The position numbers were made by a program, and so were the translations under genes. From NCBI RefSeq assembly GCF_954871325.1, contig NC_088779.1:8434846-8498845 (forward strand): DNA of 64,000 bases, given 5' to 3'. This document shows, piece after piece, positions 50,001 to 62,669 of the stretch (its first letter is position 1; every line of letters starts with the position of its first letter). The notes beneath the pieces were generated by a model. The model worked only from the letters and a program-made list of their open reading frames with translations. It ran no database searches and was not told the DNA's origin. This DNA is from Gordionus sp. m RMFG-2023. Lineage: Eukaryota > Nematomorpha > Gordioida > Chordodea > Parachordodidae.

Positions 50001-50379
50001 TCATAACTTCTGCTCAGGATTGAATTTTTTTAATATTTACATTATAATTCCTTAATTGATTATAACATATGCTCAGCATTGAATTTTTTTGAAATATTTG
50101 CAGTAGAATTCCTTAATTGTTTTTTTTACCCAAAACTCATTGGATTTTTTTTAAAAAATATTTACACGGCTCCATAATGCACGCATATAACGTTTTTTTT
50201 ATTTCCAGTTTCAGAAATTTTATGATTTTTAAAAAATATTTATTTCTTGATTCTAATATTTCTCACTTTTAATTATAATTTTGGTCCCTTGAGAGAACGG
50301 CGGTAATAAAGAATTTTGTTTGAGGTGGAGTTGGCGAAGCTCTGTTAGATATACCCACAATTATTTAAGCCCCCCCTCC

Positions 50380-50380
<1 letters not shown>

Positions 50381-50454
<74 letters not shown>

Positions 50455-50457
50455 AAA
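50381..50457 (+). repeat. (GAAA)n microsatellite
   Basis: About 19 perfect tandem GAAA units. Confidence 0.98.
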
Positions 50458-50564
50458 AGGATTTATTCAATTATTAAATGGATATTTATTATGTTAAGCG
50501 AATTTCCCTCCCCCTTCCTGAATTTTAATTTCTTATTTCGATTTTGAGATATTCTTTTTTAAAA

Positions 50565-50670
50565 ATTAGGGCCGTGGGCCGGGCTCAAATTTAAAACAAT
50601 TTAAAACAAATTGCTGCCGGGGCGGGCGGGCCGTAGAAAAAAATTATCTTGCAGAGGGGGGAGGGCAGAA
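50565..50670. repeat. GC-rich repeat island
   Basis: GGGCCGTGGGCCGGGCTC and CGGGGCGGGCGGGCC in otherwise A+T-rich DNA. GGGC-rich words like these also appear at 10935, 45040 and 61441-61525, so this is probably a transposon remnant. Confidence 0.4.
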
Positions 50671-51897
50671 TGGGCCATAATTATATCCCTTATATTATTT
50701 GAGAGATATTAATAGCATTTTTTTATGGCTAAAATTTTTATTTTTTAATATATTATATCAAAGAATTCAAAAATGTGGATTTAATAGAGACTCATTAATT
50801 GATATATAATAAGATCAGTTCCGAGTAAGACTTCCTAAATTAAAATTTTATAACATTAAGATGACAGGAAATTTGATAGATAAAAACAAAATTAACGTTA
50901 AAAGAGGATAGGTAAAAAAAACATTCACTTCTTGATTAGATTATATATTAGATATCAAAGAATATGTGGATTTAATTGACTCTTTGATTGATATATAAAA
51001 TCAGTTCCGAACATGACTTTAAAATTCTTAAATATTATTTACCAAATGGCATAAAATATTTAACAGCTATTAAATTTTAATAAAAAATACTGTCAGTGTC
51101 ACAATCACAGATATTTTTTTAATTAATTATTGATTAAAAAGAAGTTAACAAAATAATCAATATATTGTTTTAAAAGATAAGAAAATATTAATTAAATATT
51201 TTTATAACGAATGATAATGAAAAATCCCGTTTTTTTAAATTAAAATTGTTCGTAAAAAAAACAAATATTTTTTGAAATTTGGTTTGACATGAAGCACCTG
51301 GGATCAACCAATCTGAACAACGTTAAATATGTCGACAGATTTTAGTTGAATATTTTTTATATACCATATCATAGGTATGGGAATAAATAATACCATTCTT
51401 AAAAAAATTGGAAGAATTTTTAGCATACTAAACTTTTGATTTATACTTCATAATGGATAGGCTGTTTTTTAACCTACGCTTAACGTTAGAGCTATTAAAT
51501 CGATGGTTTTAAAGTTGACAAATTTATTTTATCTTTTAATTTCAAATGTATAATGAAAATTTATAGATATTAATATTTGAAATGAATTTTTTTTTGTGGC
51601 ATTTGCCTAAATAATATTGCTATCTATATCTAAAACATTAATTAAATACTTTGAATACAAGATAAGATTTGAAACATTTTTATTTTATACACTCCCAACT
51701 TTACTAAATTAAATAAATATAAATATTATTTTATTTTTTTTCCACCATATTTAAAATAGAACAAATTATTGGGATTTTTCATCTTTTATTTTTTAAAAAA
51801 CTATTTAAATTGCAATAAATAAATAAAACTATCACAATTAGGATCACAATTTTTTATAAAATATTGATGGGACAGGTAATTTGGATATCCTTTTTAC

Positions 51898-52105
51898 TAG
51901 TGTTGTTAAATGGCTAGATTTGAGCCGATTTTTAAAAACGGTTAACTCAACATTATAGCCAGGAAAATATTGTCCACGAGATTTCGCCAATAGATGTTCA
52001 ATCCTATGTGCCATCTATCAGCAAAATCTTTAGGATTGCATAATATTTTTCTGGATTAAATATTGAGTTATTTTTAAAAACGGTTCAAATTGAGTAGCAA
52101 CACTA
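51898..52105. mobile_element. MITE-A copy just upstream of the GPCR gene
   Basis: This is the best-preserved copy, 208 bp: TAGTGTTGTTAAATGGCTAG at the left, TTGAGTAGCAACACTA at the right. The flanks CTTTTTAC (51890-51897) and CTTTTTAG (52106-52113) match at seven of eight bases. The internal arms TCGCCAATAGATG and CATCTATCAGCAAAATC make the whole element nearly one hairpin. It ends 147 bp before the GPCR start codon. Confidence 0.85.
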
Positions 52106-52252
52106 CTTTTTAGTTAAGAGAAATGTTTTTATAATAAATATAATAAATTACATTTTTATGTAACTTAATATTATTTTTTTTATACATATATTAGGAACAC
52201 TTAACGAGGAGAATGTCTTGATAAAAAACAGATAAATGTTTCGAAATAATCG

Positions 52253-55200
52253 ATGAACAATATAGGGTTAGTATTTAACAACTCTTCCATCTTGCATCCC
52301 AATAATTCGTCTACGGATGCTAACTCGACTCGAATACATTACGACATTTTGCATAACCCGGAAGTGAATAATAACTTAGTTAGGAGCCCTCAGATAGAGT
52401 TTTTGTATTATGTAGCTTACGGTTGGATACAACCATTTATCTTGTTAATGGGAATTATAGGAAACACCCTAAATTTGTGTGTTCTTTTAAATTCAAAAAG
52501 GAAACATTCCACCCATATACTGATGAGGTATGTAAATGATTTTATATAATATATTTAAAATGAAAAACCTTTTATTATGATATCGTTTTAAAAAAAAATC
52601 TTTTCATATATTCAAATTTTTAATTTTATTATTCTTAGTTTTACTAGCCAGTTCTGATTCTTATAAATTTTAAAAGAAATTTCCAGTTTCTAGCTCCTGT
52701 TTTAAACTCTTATATATAGTGTTTTTAATACAACGTATACACCTGATTATTAATATATAAATATTTTCATACAGAGGCATGGCATACGCAGATTCCATAA
52801 TAGTGTACACGCTAATCCCTATCATATATTATAGGCATATAAACTATTTTAATCGCCTCAAGATGAGCAATGATTACCACAACCTTACCCTATTACAAAG
52901 TTCTTACGACACTTTGTCAGCTTTCGAAAACATATTTCAGCACTCCAATATATCCCCTTATCCGGCCCTTTATTTTTACAACACGTCAAACTACACTCAG
53001 GTTGACGATAATACCCTACCCATCATCATAACTTTGTACCCTCAAAATGTTATATCCATGAATTCTAACGATGCTGCAAATAAATGGTACCAATCCATTT
53101 TATATTTATTTGAAAAGGACTCTAACACCGTATATTCTGGAGCTAACGCGACGCATTCTATTTTTTACCCCTTCGATAATCCTTTATCTGATGACTCCTT
53201 CATCTCTAAGCTCGGTCGCATTTTAAGGAGCAAAAGATTTTCGACAATGTCTTCATTTCACCAAGAGGAAGTTAAAAGCATTGAACAATTGAGACCATAC
53301 TTTAAGAATTATACATTCGATAATTTTACAGTAAACACCAGACAATTATACAAAATAATGAAATGGAACAACGATAATTCTCTTAACATTTGGTGGGAAT
53401 GGTGGTGGTATTTAAGGAACAAGAATAAAAATTTTAACCCGCAAATGAACACTAATAAAGAATCCTTAAAAAATTTGTATAATTCTAACAACAGTTATTT
53501 TAACGATATGTTTAGTACCCGCTGTCGAGAATCAGAGATATCGCCTCTTATTTTATATTGCAAAAATTTACAAATCCTCGGGGAATACAATCGAAACAAG
53601 AAAAATATGAACAAGATCATCAATAGACACACTCATAACTTAAACACAAAATTTTGGGCTTACTACAGGTTATACGGCATGTATTTTACGGTTAACACAT
53701 TTTTTGCTGCTTCAACTTTCGTTACTGTAAGTATGGCCCTAGAACGTTTGATTACCGTTTACATGCCTCTAAAATGTGATACTATATGTAATAGAAAACA
53801 TACTCGGTTAATGGTATTCGCATCTTTCATATCTGCTATCATCATAACTTTACCGTTGGGGCGAGACTACAAGATCGTTTCTGAGAAGGAATTATTCGTC
53901 AAAAAAGTTTACACCGCCAATCATTCTATCAACTTGGATCCGCCATCTATCACTAAATGCGATCATAATCTTTCCTATTTTTTGAAGGAACGCTTACATG
54001 GCATCGATATTTGGGATAAGGCGATCAACAACAAATTCGACATAAAATTGACTCCCATGAATAATTTGATACAAAGCAAAGGAGCTCACAAAATGTTTAG
54101 GAGCACTTTGGATCTGAATTACAATTTCACCTTTCAAATTTATTGCGTGTATAACCGAAATGTTAAAAACCGGACTATAATACCAATTACTGTAAAAGGA
54201 AACCGAAAGAAGTCTAACGTGGACGCTAAAACGTTATATAATATATCGCTGTCCGTTCAAGATACTATCATATCTATTACCGTCGCTAGTGTAGTTAATA
54301 GTTATTACAGGGAACACAATACTGAATTAGATCAATTATTCTCATATCGAGTCGTATATAAATGGTTATGGGTTATTTCTAGCAGAATAATACCTATCAT
54401 TTTTATCTTAACCGCCAACATACTGATAGTCATAAGGTTACATAAAGCGTCAAAGTCCAGGAAAAGCTTGGTTAACAATTTTTATGATATTGACTATCCG
54501 AGTGATAATGCATGCCAATTACTAGAAAACCCTAAAAATAACTTTATTAGTGGTTTAAATAGAATGAATAAATATTTGCCTATTAACCTAATCAAGCATA
54601 AATATGAATTTAATAAAGGAAACAAGGCGAATAAAAGGTTTGAGACAAATATTGACAATCGCAAGACTTCGTTTTGCAGAAAACCTGGTATGGGTCTAGA
54701 TGAGAGAGCTTTTAGAGATTCTAGAGTAAGATTTGATTCTCTTAAGAATTTCTACGAAAATAAGAGTAAACTCGAATCCGGGTCCAGTGTCCTAACTCAT
54801 CAAAATCTAATCCCTTATGAAAAAGAATCTCCCAACGATTATAAATCACACCGAACTCTATCCGATGTTACAGGCCCAAAGTCAAAAAAACAATACAATA
54901 AACAAATATCTAGACATAAATACGTTAAGGAACGTCCTAAATATCTTAACCGCCCTACTCTGCACCAAAGCTTATATAAAAATAACCCTAGTAGAGATCT
55001 CGTTAACAGTCTTAGGTCCAAATACGAAGAAAAAGTTCGTCTCAGTAACAATTTTGACAAATCGAACGAAAATTTAGATAATTCTAAAATAGATCAAAAT
55101 AGCGACGTAGATATCGGCCGTTTTTCTATATCTTCCTTGCTGTCTAATTTTCCTTCTTTCTCCTTGTCCATTACTCCTAATAAGGGTGATCGTTCTGCTA

Positions 55201-55619
55201 AGAATCTTCAAAATCAAAAGGGCGGTGGAACCAGTTGCAAACCAAACGATAGGAGAACCGTTCATTCTATGGGTTCAATCCTAAATCACAAATTGGCTAG
55301 GAAAGAGCGAAATCTGACCAAACTCTTAATAGGGATTTCCATACTATTCACGGTATCGGTTACACCGCAAGTATTTGTTATGACCCAAGGCTACGTGGGG
55401 GATAAGCAGAACTCTTATTTTTATCACCTTTTTACAACCACGGCTAATCTGCTGGAGATAGTGAACTATTGTTTGAACTTTTATCTCTACTGTCTATGCA
55501 GCGAAGATTTTAGAAGACATTTGAGGCATTTTTTTAGAAGTTGTAGCTCCGGATGTCATAAAGGAATAGTAAAAGTTTCGCGAATCATAACGATGAAGAC
55601 AGACTCCACTTCTATCTAA
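52253..55619 (+). CDS. Rhodopsin-class GPCR with giant loops, two exons
   Basis: The likely product is a plasma-membrane peptide-type G-protein-coupled receptor of 1039 aa. Exons 52253-52527 and 52775-55619 join in phase over a 247-bp GT/AG intron. The N-terminus carries several N-glycosylation sites (NNSS). TM1 ILLMGIIGNTLNLCVLL has the GN motif. TM2 (about 93-112) is MAYADSIIVYTLIPIIYY. TM3 ends in SMALERLITVYMPLKC, an ERL form of the DRY motif (about 412). TM4 is near 436-455, TM5 (VISSRIIPIIFILTANILIV) near 620-645, TM6 (LLIGISILFTVSVTPQVFVM) near 938-960, and TM7 ends in NYCLNFYLYCLCSEDFRRHL (NFYLY for NPxxY). The first extracellular loop is about 270 residues, the second about 160 and the third intracellular loop about 290, far longer than usual. 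The ligand is unknown; the TM pattern recalls invertebrate neuropeptide/FMRFamide receptors. Confidence 0.9.
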
Positions 55620-57814
55620 ATTATTTATCAAATAGATAAGATATTTTATTTTGGGATCAGTATTAGAAAATATTTTTAAAATATCATCATAAAATTAAAA
55701 TCGAAATAACATTTTAATAAACATGTATAGTTTCATTATATTTTATTGCTCAATATAATTATATCTTACTTAAAATTTATTACTTAATATCATCTAAACA
55801 AAATTATTTTTAAATTTTGTAATTATATAGAATAAAAATATTTGTTAATTAAATTACTCAATCAAATATTCTCTTTATCTTTACTATGGATCCAAGCTGA
55901 ACAAAATCGGCAAACCCAATATTAACCGCTATTTATACCCAATTATAAACCACTCGAACTGTTAATAAATATATCACCCTAACCTGCCTGAAATAATTCT
56001 CCAAAAGTTGTGAAGTTTGAACCTTTTGATATTCTAACTGTTTACAAGTATCAGTCGCTATGCTCCTCTTGGTAGATTTGTACAAAAGAACCGAATACTA
56101 ATTATTTATTATTCGTTTTGTATTCGATTTTGAATGGGTCTAGTAGAGCACCAGCTACCCAAGTTGCTAAAGATAAATCAAGTTTTAAAAATATATATAG
56201 AGAATTTAAGAAATATGGCAGGATATATAAAAAAAAAAATTTTTAAAAAAAAAGAAAAATAAAGATTATAGGACTTTAAAAAAATTAAAAATGAGAAGAA
56301 AAAGAAGATTACGAAAAAAGATGAATAAAAAAAAAATATGAAAATAAAATGAAATAATCAAAATTTATATAAAATGCCAATATGATATTTGAAGGATTTA
56401 AATTTAATATAAAAAGATCTTTTTTTTTTTTGAATTGTAATTTTTTTCCTTTTTTAAAGGAAAATTTTTTTTTTCATATAAAACTAATACTAATCTTGTT
56501 AAAAAGCCCAATTTGGGTCTATTCTTAAAAATAGCCCCGATTGAGATTTTAGTCAAAATAATTTTATGTAAGCCTCGTCATTTGGCAAATAGATGTTCAA
56601 ACCTTTTTGTCATCTAAGAGCAACATCTTCAGATTTACAGAATATTATTTTGGAAGATCGACTGAATCTGGCTTTTTAAAACCAGCTTATCCTTTTTTGA
56701 TCGGACCTTTTTTCTTTTCGACTTTTATGTAGTCTTATTTGTTCATAATTCTAATAAATTTTATGCGAAAAAATGTTTTAATGGTTCAAACCGAACAGAT
56801 ATGATTTTTTTAAGAACGGAACCCCGGAACTGATATTTTTTATCATGAATTATAACAAAATCGATATTTATTACAATTTCCCTAGTTTGTCGAAATTGGT
56901 CTGAAATTAGCTTTAAACCTGTGTTATTGGTGTTTACCAGAGAAAGTGACTAGGAGATAGTGATGTGAAGATTGTTAAATACTTTGGTGGTAATATCGGT
57001 GTGTAAAAATTAGGGTTGGTAAATCGGACAATTAATAGGTCAATTAATTGGTCATATATGGTAAAGTAACTGAAAGTATATTTGACGTTTAAATAAGACA
57101 AATACTTAAAAATGTTATTTTAATGCTTATATATATCATACATCTATCGTCACGTACTTTGAAAGGATTAAATAACCTTAAGAAGTTTAACTGTGTATGA
57201 GAAACTAGGGCTCTCCGGCAGGTAGGGTAAAAAGGCAAACGGCTATAATTTTTTTATTCTTAGGTGGAATTCAAATTAAATTATACATACTATCTACCAT
57301 ATCTTCATTTAGTAATGAAAGCTCCCTTTTCAAAAAATATTGATCAGAAGCAATTTTTAGCCTTGTTTTTCAACCACTTTTCTTTTATGTATCTTTAGCC
57401 TTGTGACATATTGCCAAACGTCTAGGTTACGGTTTAAACTTAGTCTGAAGTTTCTAGCTTATCTAGAAAAGTTTCTATTATCATTTAAGCTAACTCACTA
57501 TCCCTAGAGCTAAAACGCTAAAACGTTAGGGGATCAAGAGCATTAAATTCCATTGAAAAAGAATATTAAAATCTAAAAAAGAGATAATTAAAAAAAAATT
57601 TACAAAAATTGGAACTGTGCGACAAAAGTTATAACCATAGTAAAAAAACGTAAACTAGATATAGCATACCAAATGTCCCGAATGGGGACATTCTAATTGT
57701 AGGAATTTCCCATATAGTGAGAATTGATTTTTCTTAAAATTTTTTTTATATTTATAAATTAAATATGTTAATTGTATCAATAAAAATTAACTATTTTGTA
57801 TTTTGTGTGTTAAA
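55620..57814. other. Downstream of GPCR, repeats only
   Basis: A+T-rich, with A-runs around 56220-56340. The MITE-A copy at 56490-56690 is listed separately. No gene is seen. Confidence 0.5.
56490..56690. repeat. Diverged MITE-A copy
   Basis: TTGTTAAAAAGCCCAATTTG at the left, CAAATAGATGTTCAAACC and CAACATCTTCAGATTTACAG inside, weakly conserved right end. Confidence 0.6.
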
Positions 57815-58175
57815 TTTTATATTTGTCATCTCACCCCCAAGATCTTGCCATCTTACCCCGAAAAGCCCCGTTATCTTGCCCAGGGCCGTTGGTAAATAGT
57901 AAAAAGCACAACCTTTATTTAGCCATAAATAGTGCCTCCTACAGTATAAAAGGTAGAAGCCCCGATTTTTATTCATTTGGTAGTCCAATGATGTAGCCAT
58001 CCAGCAATACAATTAGTTTTATCCTAAATTAAAATTTTCTTATCTAGCCGAAATCAATTGGTGTCTTGCCCTGCATTCACAGTTAGCGCGAATACGCCAC
58101 GAAGAATACAAAAATACAGGGTATTTTATATGATTCGTGCTAAATATGAATAAGGGGTGAGATAAAACATTTGGA
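57815..58175. repeat. Inverted-repeat element with TCTCACCCC ends
   Basis: GTCATCTCACCCCCAAGATC at the left is mirrored by AAGGGGTGAGATAAAAC at the right. The left interior repeats CTTGCC/ATCTTACCCC words, i.e. GGGCAAGATAACGGGG on the other strand. The minus-strand open frame here (57791-58012) follows these repeats and is probably not a gene. Confidence 0.45.
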
Positions 58176-58278
58176 GGTATATTTAAAAATTTTGAGCGGG
58201 TATTTCTAAATTAATTCCCACATATATCAAATTTAAAAAAAAAACAAATATCATGTGCAATATTATCACTATATATAT

Positions 58279-58405
58279 CAGGCGTAGTCATGATTTATCC
58301 AAAGGGGGTTTTGCGAAAAATATTTTGAAGGGTTTGGAAAGTTTTGCGGGCGAAGCCCCCAAAATATTTTTTGTAAATCCTCTTATGAATTTTGGCTACG
58401 CCACT
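58279..58405. repeat. Short MITE with GGCGTAG ends
   Basis: CAGGCGTAGTCATGATTTAT at the left and ATTTTGGCTACGCCACTT at the right are imperfect inverted repeats. Inner arms AAAGGGGGTTTTGCG / GCGAAGCCCCC are also partly complementary. Confidence 0.65.
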
Positions 58406-61343
58406 TATATGAATCAACACAATAAATGATTAAATTAATTAAGATGTTCAAGATGAACTTCCTTTATGAAATTTTGCAACAACTTCAAATTTGCAAGAGA
58501 GCTCTAAACGCATCCATCAATGAATAAAATGTTGGCGATATATACCTAATTGAAATAATTGGTAATAAAGTTAAAGGATTATTGTTCAACGAAATCATAT
58601 TTTACAATAATTGTGGCTTTAACATATATTTTTGCAGACATGCGAAATCAGGTTCTTAGCTTAGTTTGAACCAGGCCTTAGGCGATCAATTTTAGATAAG
58701 AAATTCAAAAAAGGTTTAAATATATTTTAATTATTAGCTATGTCATTGTATGCATATATTCTCCACAAAAGAGGAAAAATACTTTATATTTGAAGTAAGT
58801 TTTAAAAAAAATATATCTCACTACAACTGGTCAATAATAACTCAGTTAAATCAAGATAAAAAGCTTTGCCAAAATCAACGAATGGATCATTAAAATTATT
58901 TAGAAATTAATTATATGCATTCATTTATTAACATATTTTATATATTTACAATTATTATCAATTGACATAATATCGTGCAATCAATTAATTATATTTAATC
59001 GGGTATAAATATATTATATAATATGTAAATAATCAATAGGCACATTTCTGTAGGGCGACGGTCAAAATTTCAGGTTGGGTAAAAATATTAGGAATCGGGA
59101 AATTTTTGCAAAATATGCCGACCCGGAATTTTATTAAACTTTGAATAATACAAATTGTAATTTTTCCTACAAATATGGGATTATGGGCTGGTAACTTATG
59201 TAAAATATTTAATGCAGGACTTAAAAAGGATTCCCAGAAATATTAATGCTGAGTTTGAGATTTCTTTCCTATATAATTCGGGCCACAACTGATCATGGGC
59301 TTGGCTTAGATCTAATAAACTTGATACTAGGCCTAGTAGGGCATGGGTGAAAAATATTTGATTTTACAACTGTTAAATATGTATTTTATTTCGAGGTTCG
59401 AAGAGTGTAATAAGAAATTTACAATAAGTTAGATAACAGGGCGGGGGGGGGGGGAGAGTAGTCTTTGGACGTCACCGGTAGCCATTTGGTTTCTTCGATG
59501 AACGAATCAAATAACAGCAGAAGCTTAGGCAAGACAAGTTGAAAGATTACTTAGCTTTGTTTTACGGGATAGATAAAAGGAAAGGAATAAATACTTTACA
59601 TGTCTTAAAATATCCAATAGAGATTTATTTTATTAATACAATCCTAGGGAACTCAAAAAAAATTTTTTAAATTATTTTTAAGATTTTTTAATTAATATAT
59701 GACTTTATAATAATATTAACTGATACAAATAATCTCCCTTGCATGTATTGTCTTAGGAGAAATTCCTAATACTTCAAAAATTCTAACTAAATTACCTTTT
59801 TTTAGGGATATAAAATAAAAATAGAATGTGATGTGGCTTTAAATCAAAGATTATTTTTTTTTAAGTAATTGTACCCATACAGTTAAAAGAGATTTTTTAA
59901 ACCTAACAAATACTCAATTTATCTGCATCTACAAATTAATCCTGATATTTCTAATTTATCAATTAAATAAATGTGTTTTCACTGGATTTTAAAATTTTTC
60001 CATTAAGAAAATATTTATAAGCTAAATCTAAATGGACTATATATGTGGGAATATGGAAATAGGAGATATTAACATTGCATCTATACATAAATTAAAAAAT
60101 AGTTAAAAAAAAATATGCATGTTAAAAAAAATAATAATATTAATTAAAATTATATTTTTACTCATGTATCATAAAAATTATTTAGATCTTTTATTAATGC
60201 TTTATTTAAATTAAATAATAATCAATATCATAAAAATCATCTAGATCTTTTATTAATGATTTCATTTAAATTAACAATTAAAGAAAATTGTTCATTTAAT
60301 GTAGTATTGCATTTTAAATTAATAAAGGTATTGGATTAAAAAAATAATTTATTTCTTATGAGTTTAATTAATATTTGCAAATTAATAAGGGATCCTAATT
60401 CCTGATCTAGTATATGCTGTTTAAAAAATTCTCTTTTAACCATAAGGAACCTTACTTTTTATTATTAATTGGAAACCTAGATAATTTAAAAAAAATGATA
60501 ATCATTTTGATTTAAAGCCACATCTTATTATAAAAATTAAGAGAGATTTATTTTATAATTTCATTATGAATTATATGGGGTTATTTTTATTTTTTCATTT
60601 TGTAATTTATCAATTTATCTTTTCTATCAAAAAATTAAAAAAATGAATTTTAAATTTATATCATTTTTATATATTCTTTTGTAAATTAAACGCTATTTTG
60701 TTATATAAAAAAATAAAATAAAATTTTTAAATTGCTCTATCTTGCGGAAATTTTCTTATTACTTTATTTCCTTATTAATATTATTATTAAAAATATTGTT
60801 TAATATATATAATTAATTTTTTACTTTCATTTATATATGAATTTTTAAAATTTAATTATTTTTATATTATATCTTTTTGAAATATTTAAATAATAAAAAA
60901 AGATTTCATAAATACATGAAATATTTAACCTTAAAATCATTATAATCTCTTATAAGAATAACGTCATATTTGTAAAGACAATAGATATTTTGTTGCTCAG
61001 TTTTACGACACATAATTTATGTAGTTGAATTTTTTAATCATTTTCTCAAATGCTTTATTATCTTTTATTATAAAAATTATTTAATTTATATAATTAGTTT
61101 TCTACATTTATTAAAATATAAATTTTTAAGCTATAGTTACTTATTTCTTTATATATTATATTAGTAAAAATAACTCTCCATTTCCATATGCATATATTTT
61201 GTTTACCAATTCAATCATATATATATTTCATATCAAACCTTCAATACAACAGAATTACTTTAAGGTAATTAAAATATGCTCGAAATATAACTATTCCTCT
61301 GTACCATATAATATAATATTTCGCAAAAATTTATAATAATAAT
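58406..61343. other. Very A+T-rich, no gene
   Basis: Only low-complexity sequence, a G12 run (59443-59454) and a tandem duplication of about 65 bp (60165-60280; unit containing TCATAAAAATTATTTAGATC). Confidence 0.6.
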
Positions 61344-61543
61344 CAGAGACCCTGCAGAATTGTGCCCGGATTTTTTAAAAATATATTATAATTTTTATTT
61401 TTATAATATGGGCGATTTAAAATATTTGGCTTTGAAACATATGGCCCAGCCCGGGTATTTAAAAAAAAAATTTAGGCCCAGCCCGGGTTTATTTAAATAA
61501 ATTAAAATACGGCCAGGCTTACGACCGGTTCTGCAGGTCTCTG
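61344..61543. mobile_element. hAT-type MITE with CTGCAG ends, 200 bp
   Basis: CAGAGACCCTGCAGAATTGT at the left, CCGGTTCTGCAGGTCTCTG at the right. The flanks ATAATAAT and GTAATAAT match at seven of eight bases. The interior has two CCCAGCCCGGGT words. Confidence 0.75.
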
Positions 61544-61680
61544 GTAATAATTAATTATATTCTATAAGAAAAATTTTATATAATCATAATGTATAGGAAA
61601 GAGAAAAATAATTTTTAAATAGGGAGATGTCAATAAAAATTCATGTATAAATCAAATTTCTATTATAAAAATAATGATAG

Positions 61681-61768
61681 GTAGCGTTTTTTTAACATTA
61701 TTCATAAATCAATCAGATGAGCTAGGTAGCGTCTTCTAACATTATTCATAAATCAATCAGATGAGCTA
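61681..61768. repeat. Tandem duplication, about 44-bp unit
   Basis: Two adjacent copies of GGTAGCGT...AACATTATTCATAAATCAAT-CAGATGAGCTA. Confidence 0.9.
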
Positions 61769-62669
61769 AAACTGTTTCTAGCAGGGGGAGGGGGGCTAGT
61801 TCACCCAATCGTACATTTTCAATAAATGATAATTACTTTATATGCACAATTTTTAATTGGCTTTACTAACGAAAGATGAAAAAGGATAATGTTATATATT
61901 TTTTTTATTATCATTAGCTCATTTAGTAATAGTTATGTAACATTAAAAAATTTAAAAGTTGTAGATAGAGAATCTAAATACAAAAAACGGCGGAAATCGA
62001 TACAATTAATCGTTGTAAAATGTTTAAATATTATTCTCATTTCAAGGTTTACGAACTAATTAGTTTTGTTTGAGTAAAAATATAATGAAATCAATTATTT
62101 AATTTAAATATTAAAATTTGTAAAATAAAATTTTTATAAATCCAAATTTTAAGTCTAAAAAAATTATATAATTATTGTAATTGATGTAATATATAAAAAC
62201 TAACAAATCAATATATCTCACATTCATTCATAAATAGGTTATTCTTTAAGTCCTCTCTCACTGTTATTGACTAACCTCGCTTTCGCCCTTTCATTCTTCT
62301 TGGGGAATGCCATATGTTCCTTTTTCTATGCCATAAAAGTATATGGGAGCCTACATTTACATAATTTTGAATTTAGCCTTGACCGATAATAGGATCATTT
62401 GCTATTCCTTTCGCCCAACCAAAATTAAACCATTGGAATTCATTCATCCAAATCAATATGTTATTTTTACGTCTTAGTAGACAAATAGTCACTTTAATTA
62501 GCATAATCACGGTGACAATGACTCTCTTTTGGAAACAGGGTTCATCTTCGGAAAAGACATTTAAAAAAAATGTGTATTCCTTTAGGAACGTAGGTATAAT
62601 TATAGTGTTCAGTTTAATGGCTCCTGCGCTAACTGTTTTAATGCTCATAACAAAAAATATAAGACAAAT

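Larger units (their letters stand above)
47001..51897. other. A+T-rich, repeats only
   Basis: No supported gene. It contains a hAT-like end at 48503-48541 (GCTCCTAATGACGCTACTG), a GGTTCNAACC-type repeat at 49555-49740, the GAAA microsatellite and a GC-rich repeat at 50570-50640. Confidence 0.5.

Noticed and set aside
50320-50547. Plus-strand open frame with KERKKERK repeats
   Set aside because: It is simply the GAAA microsatellite translated.
52839-53640. Reading the long GPCR loop 1 as an unspliced intron
   Set aside because: The frame is open throughout, codon composition matches the rest of the exon, and glycosylation and tryptophan-rich motifs look protein-like. cDNA would settle it.
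57791-58012. Minus-strand 73-aa open frame
   Set aside because: It coincides with a short inverted-repeat element and its repeated words; no domain.
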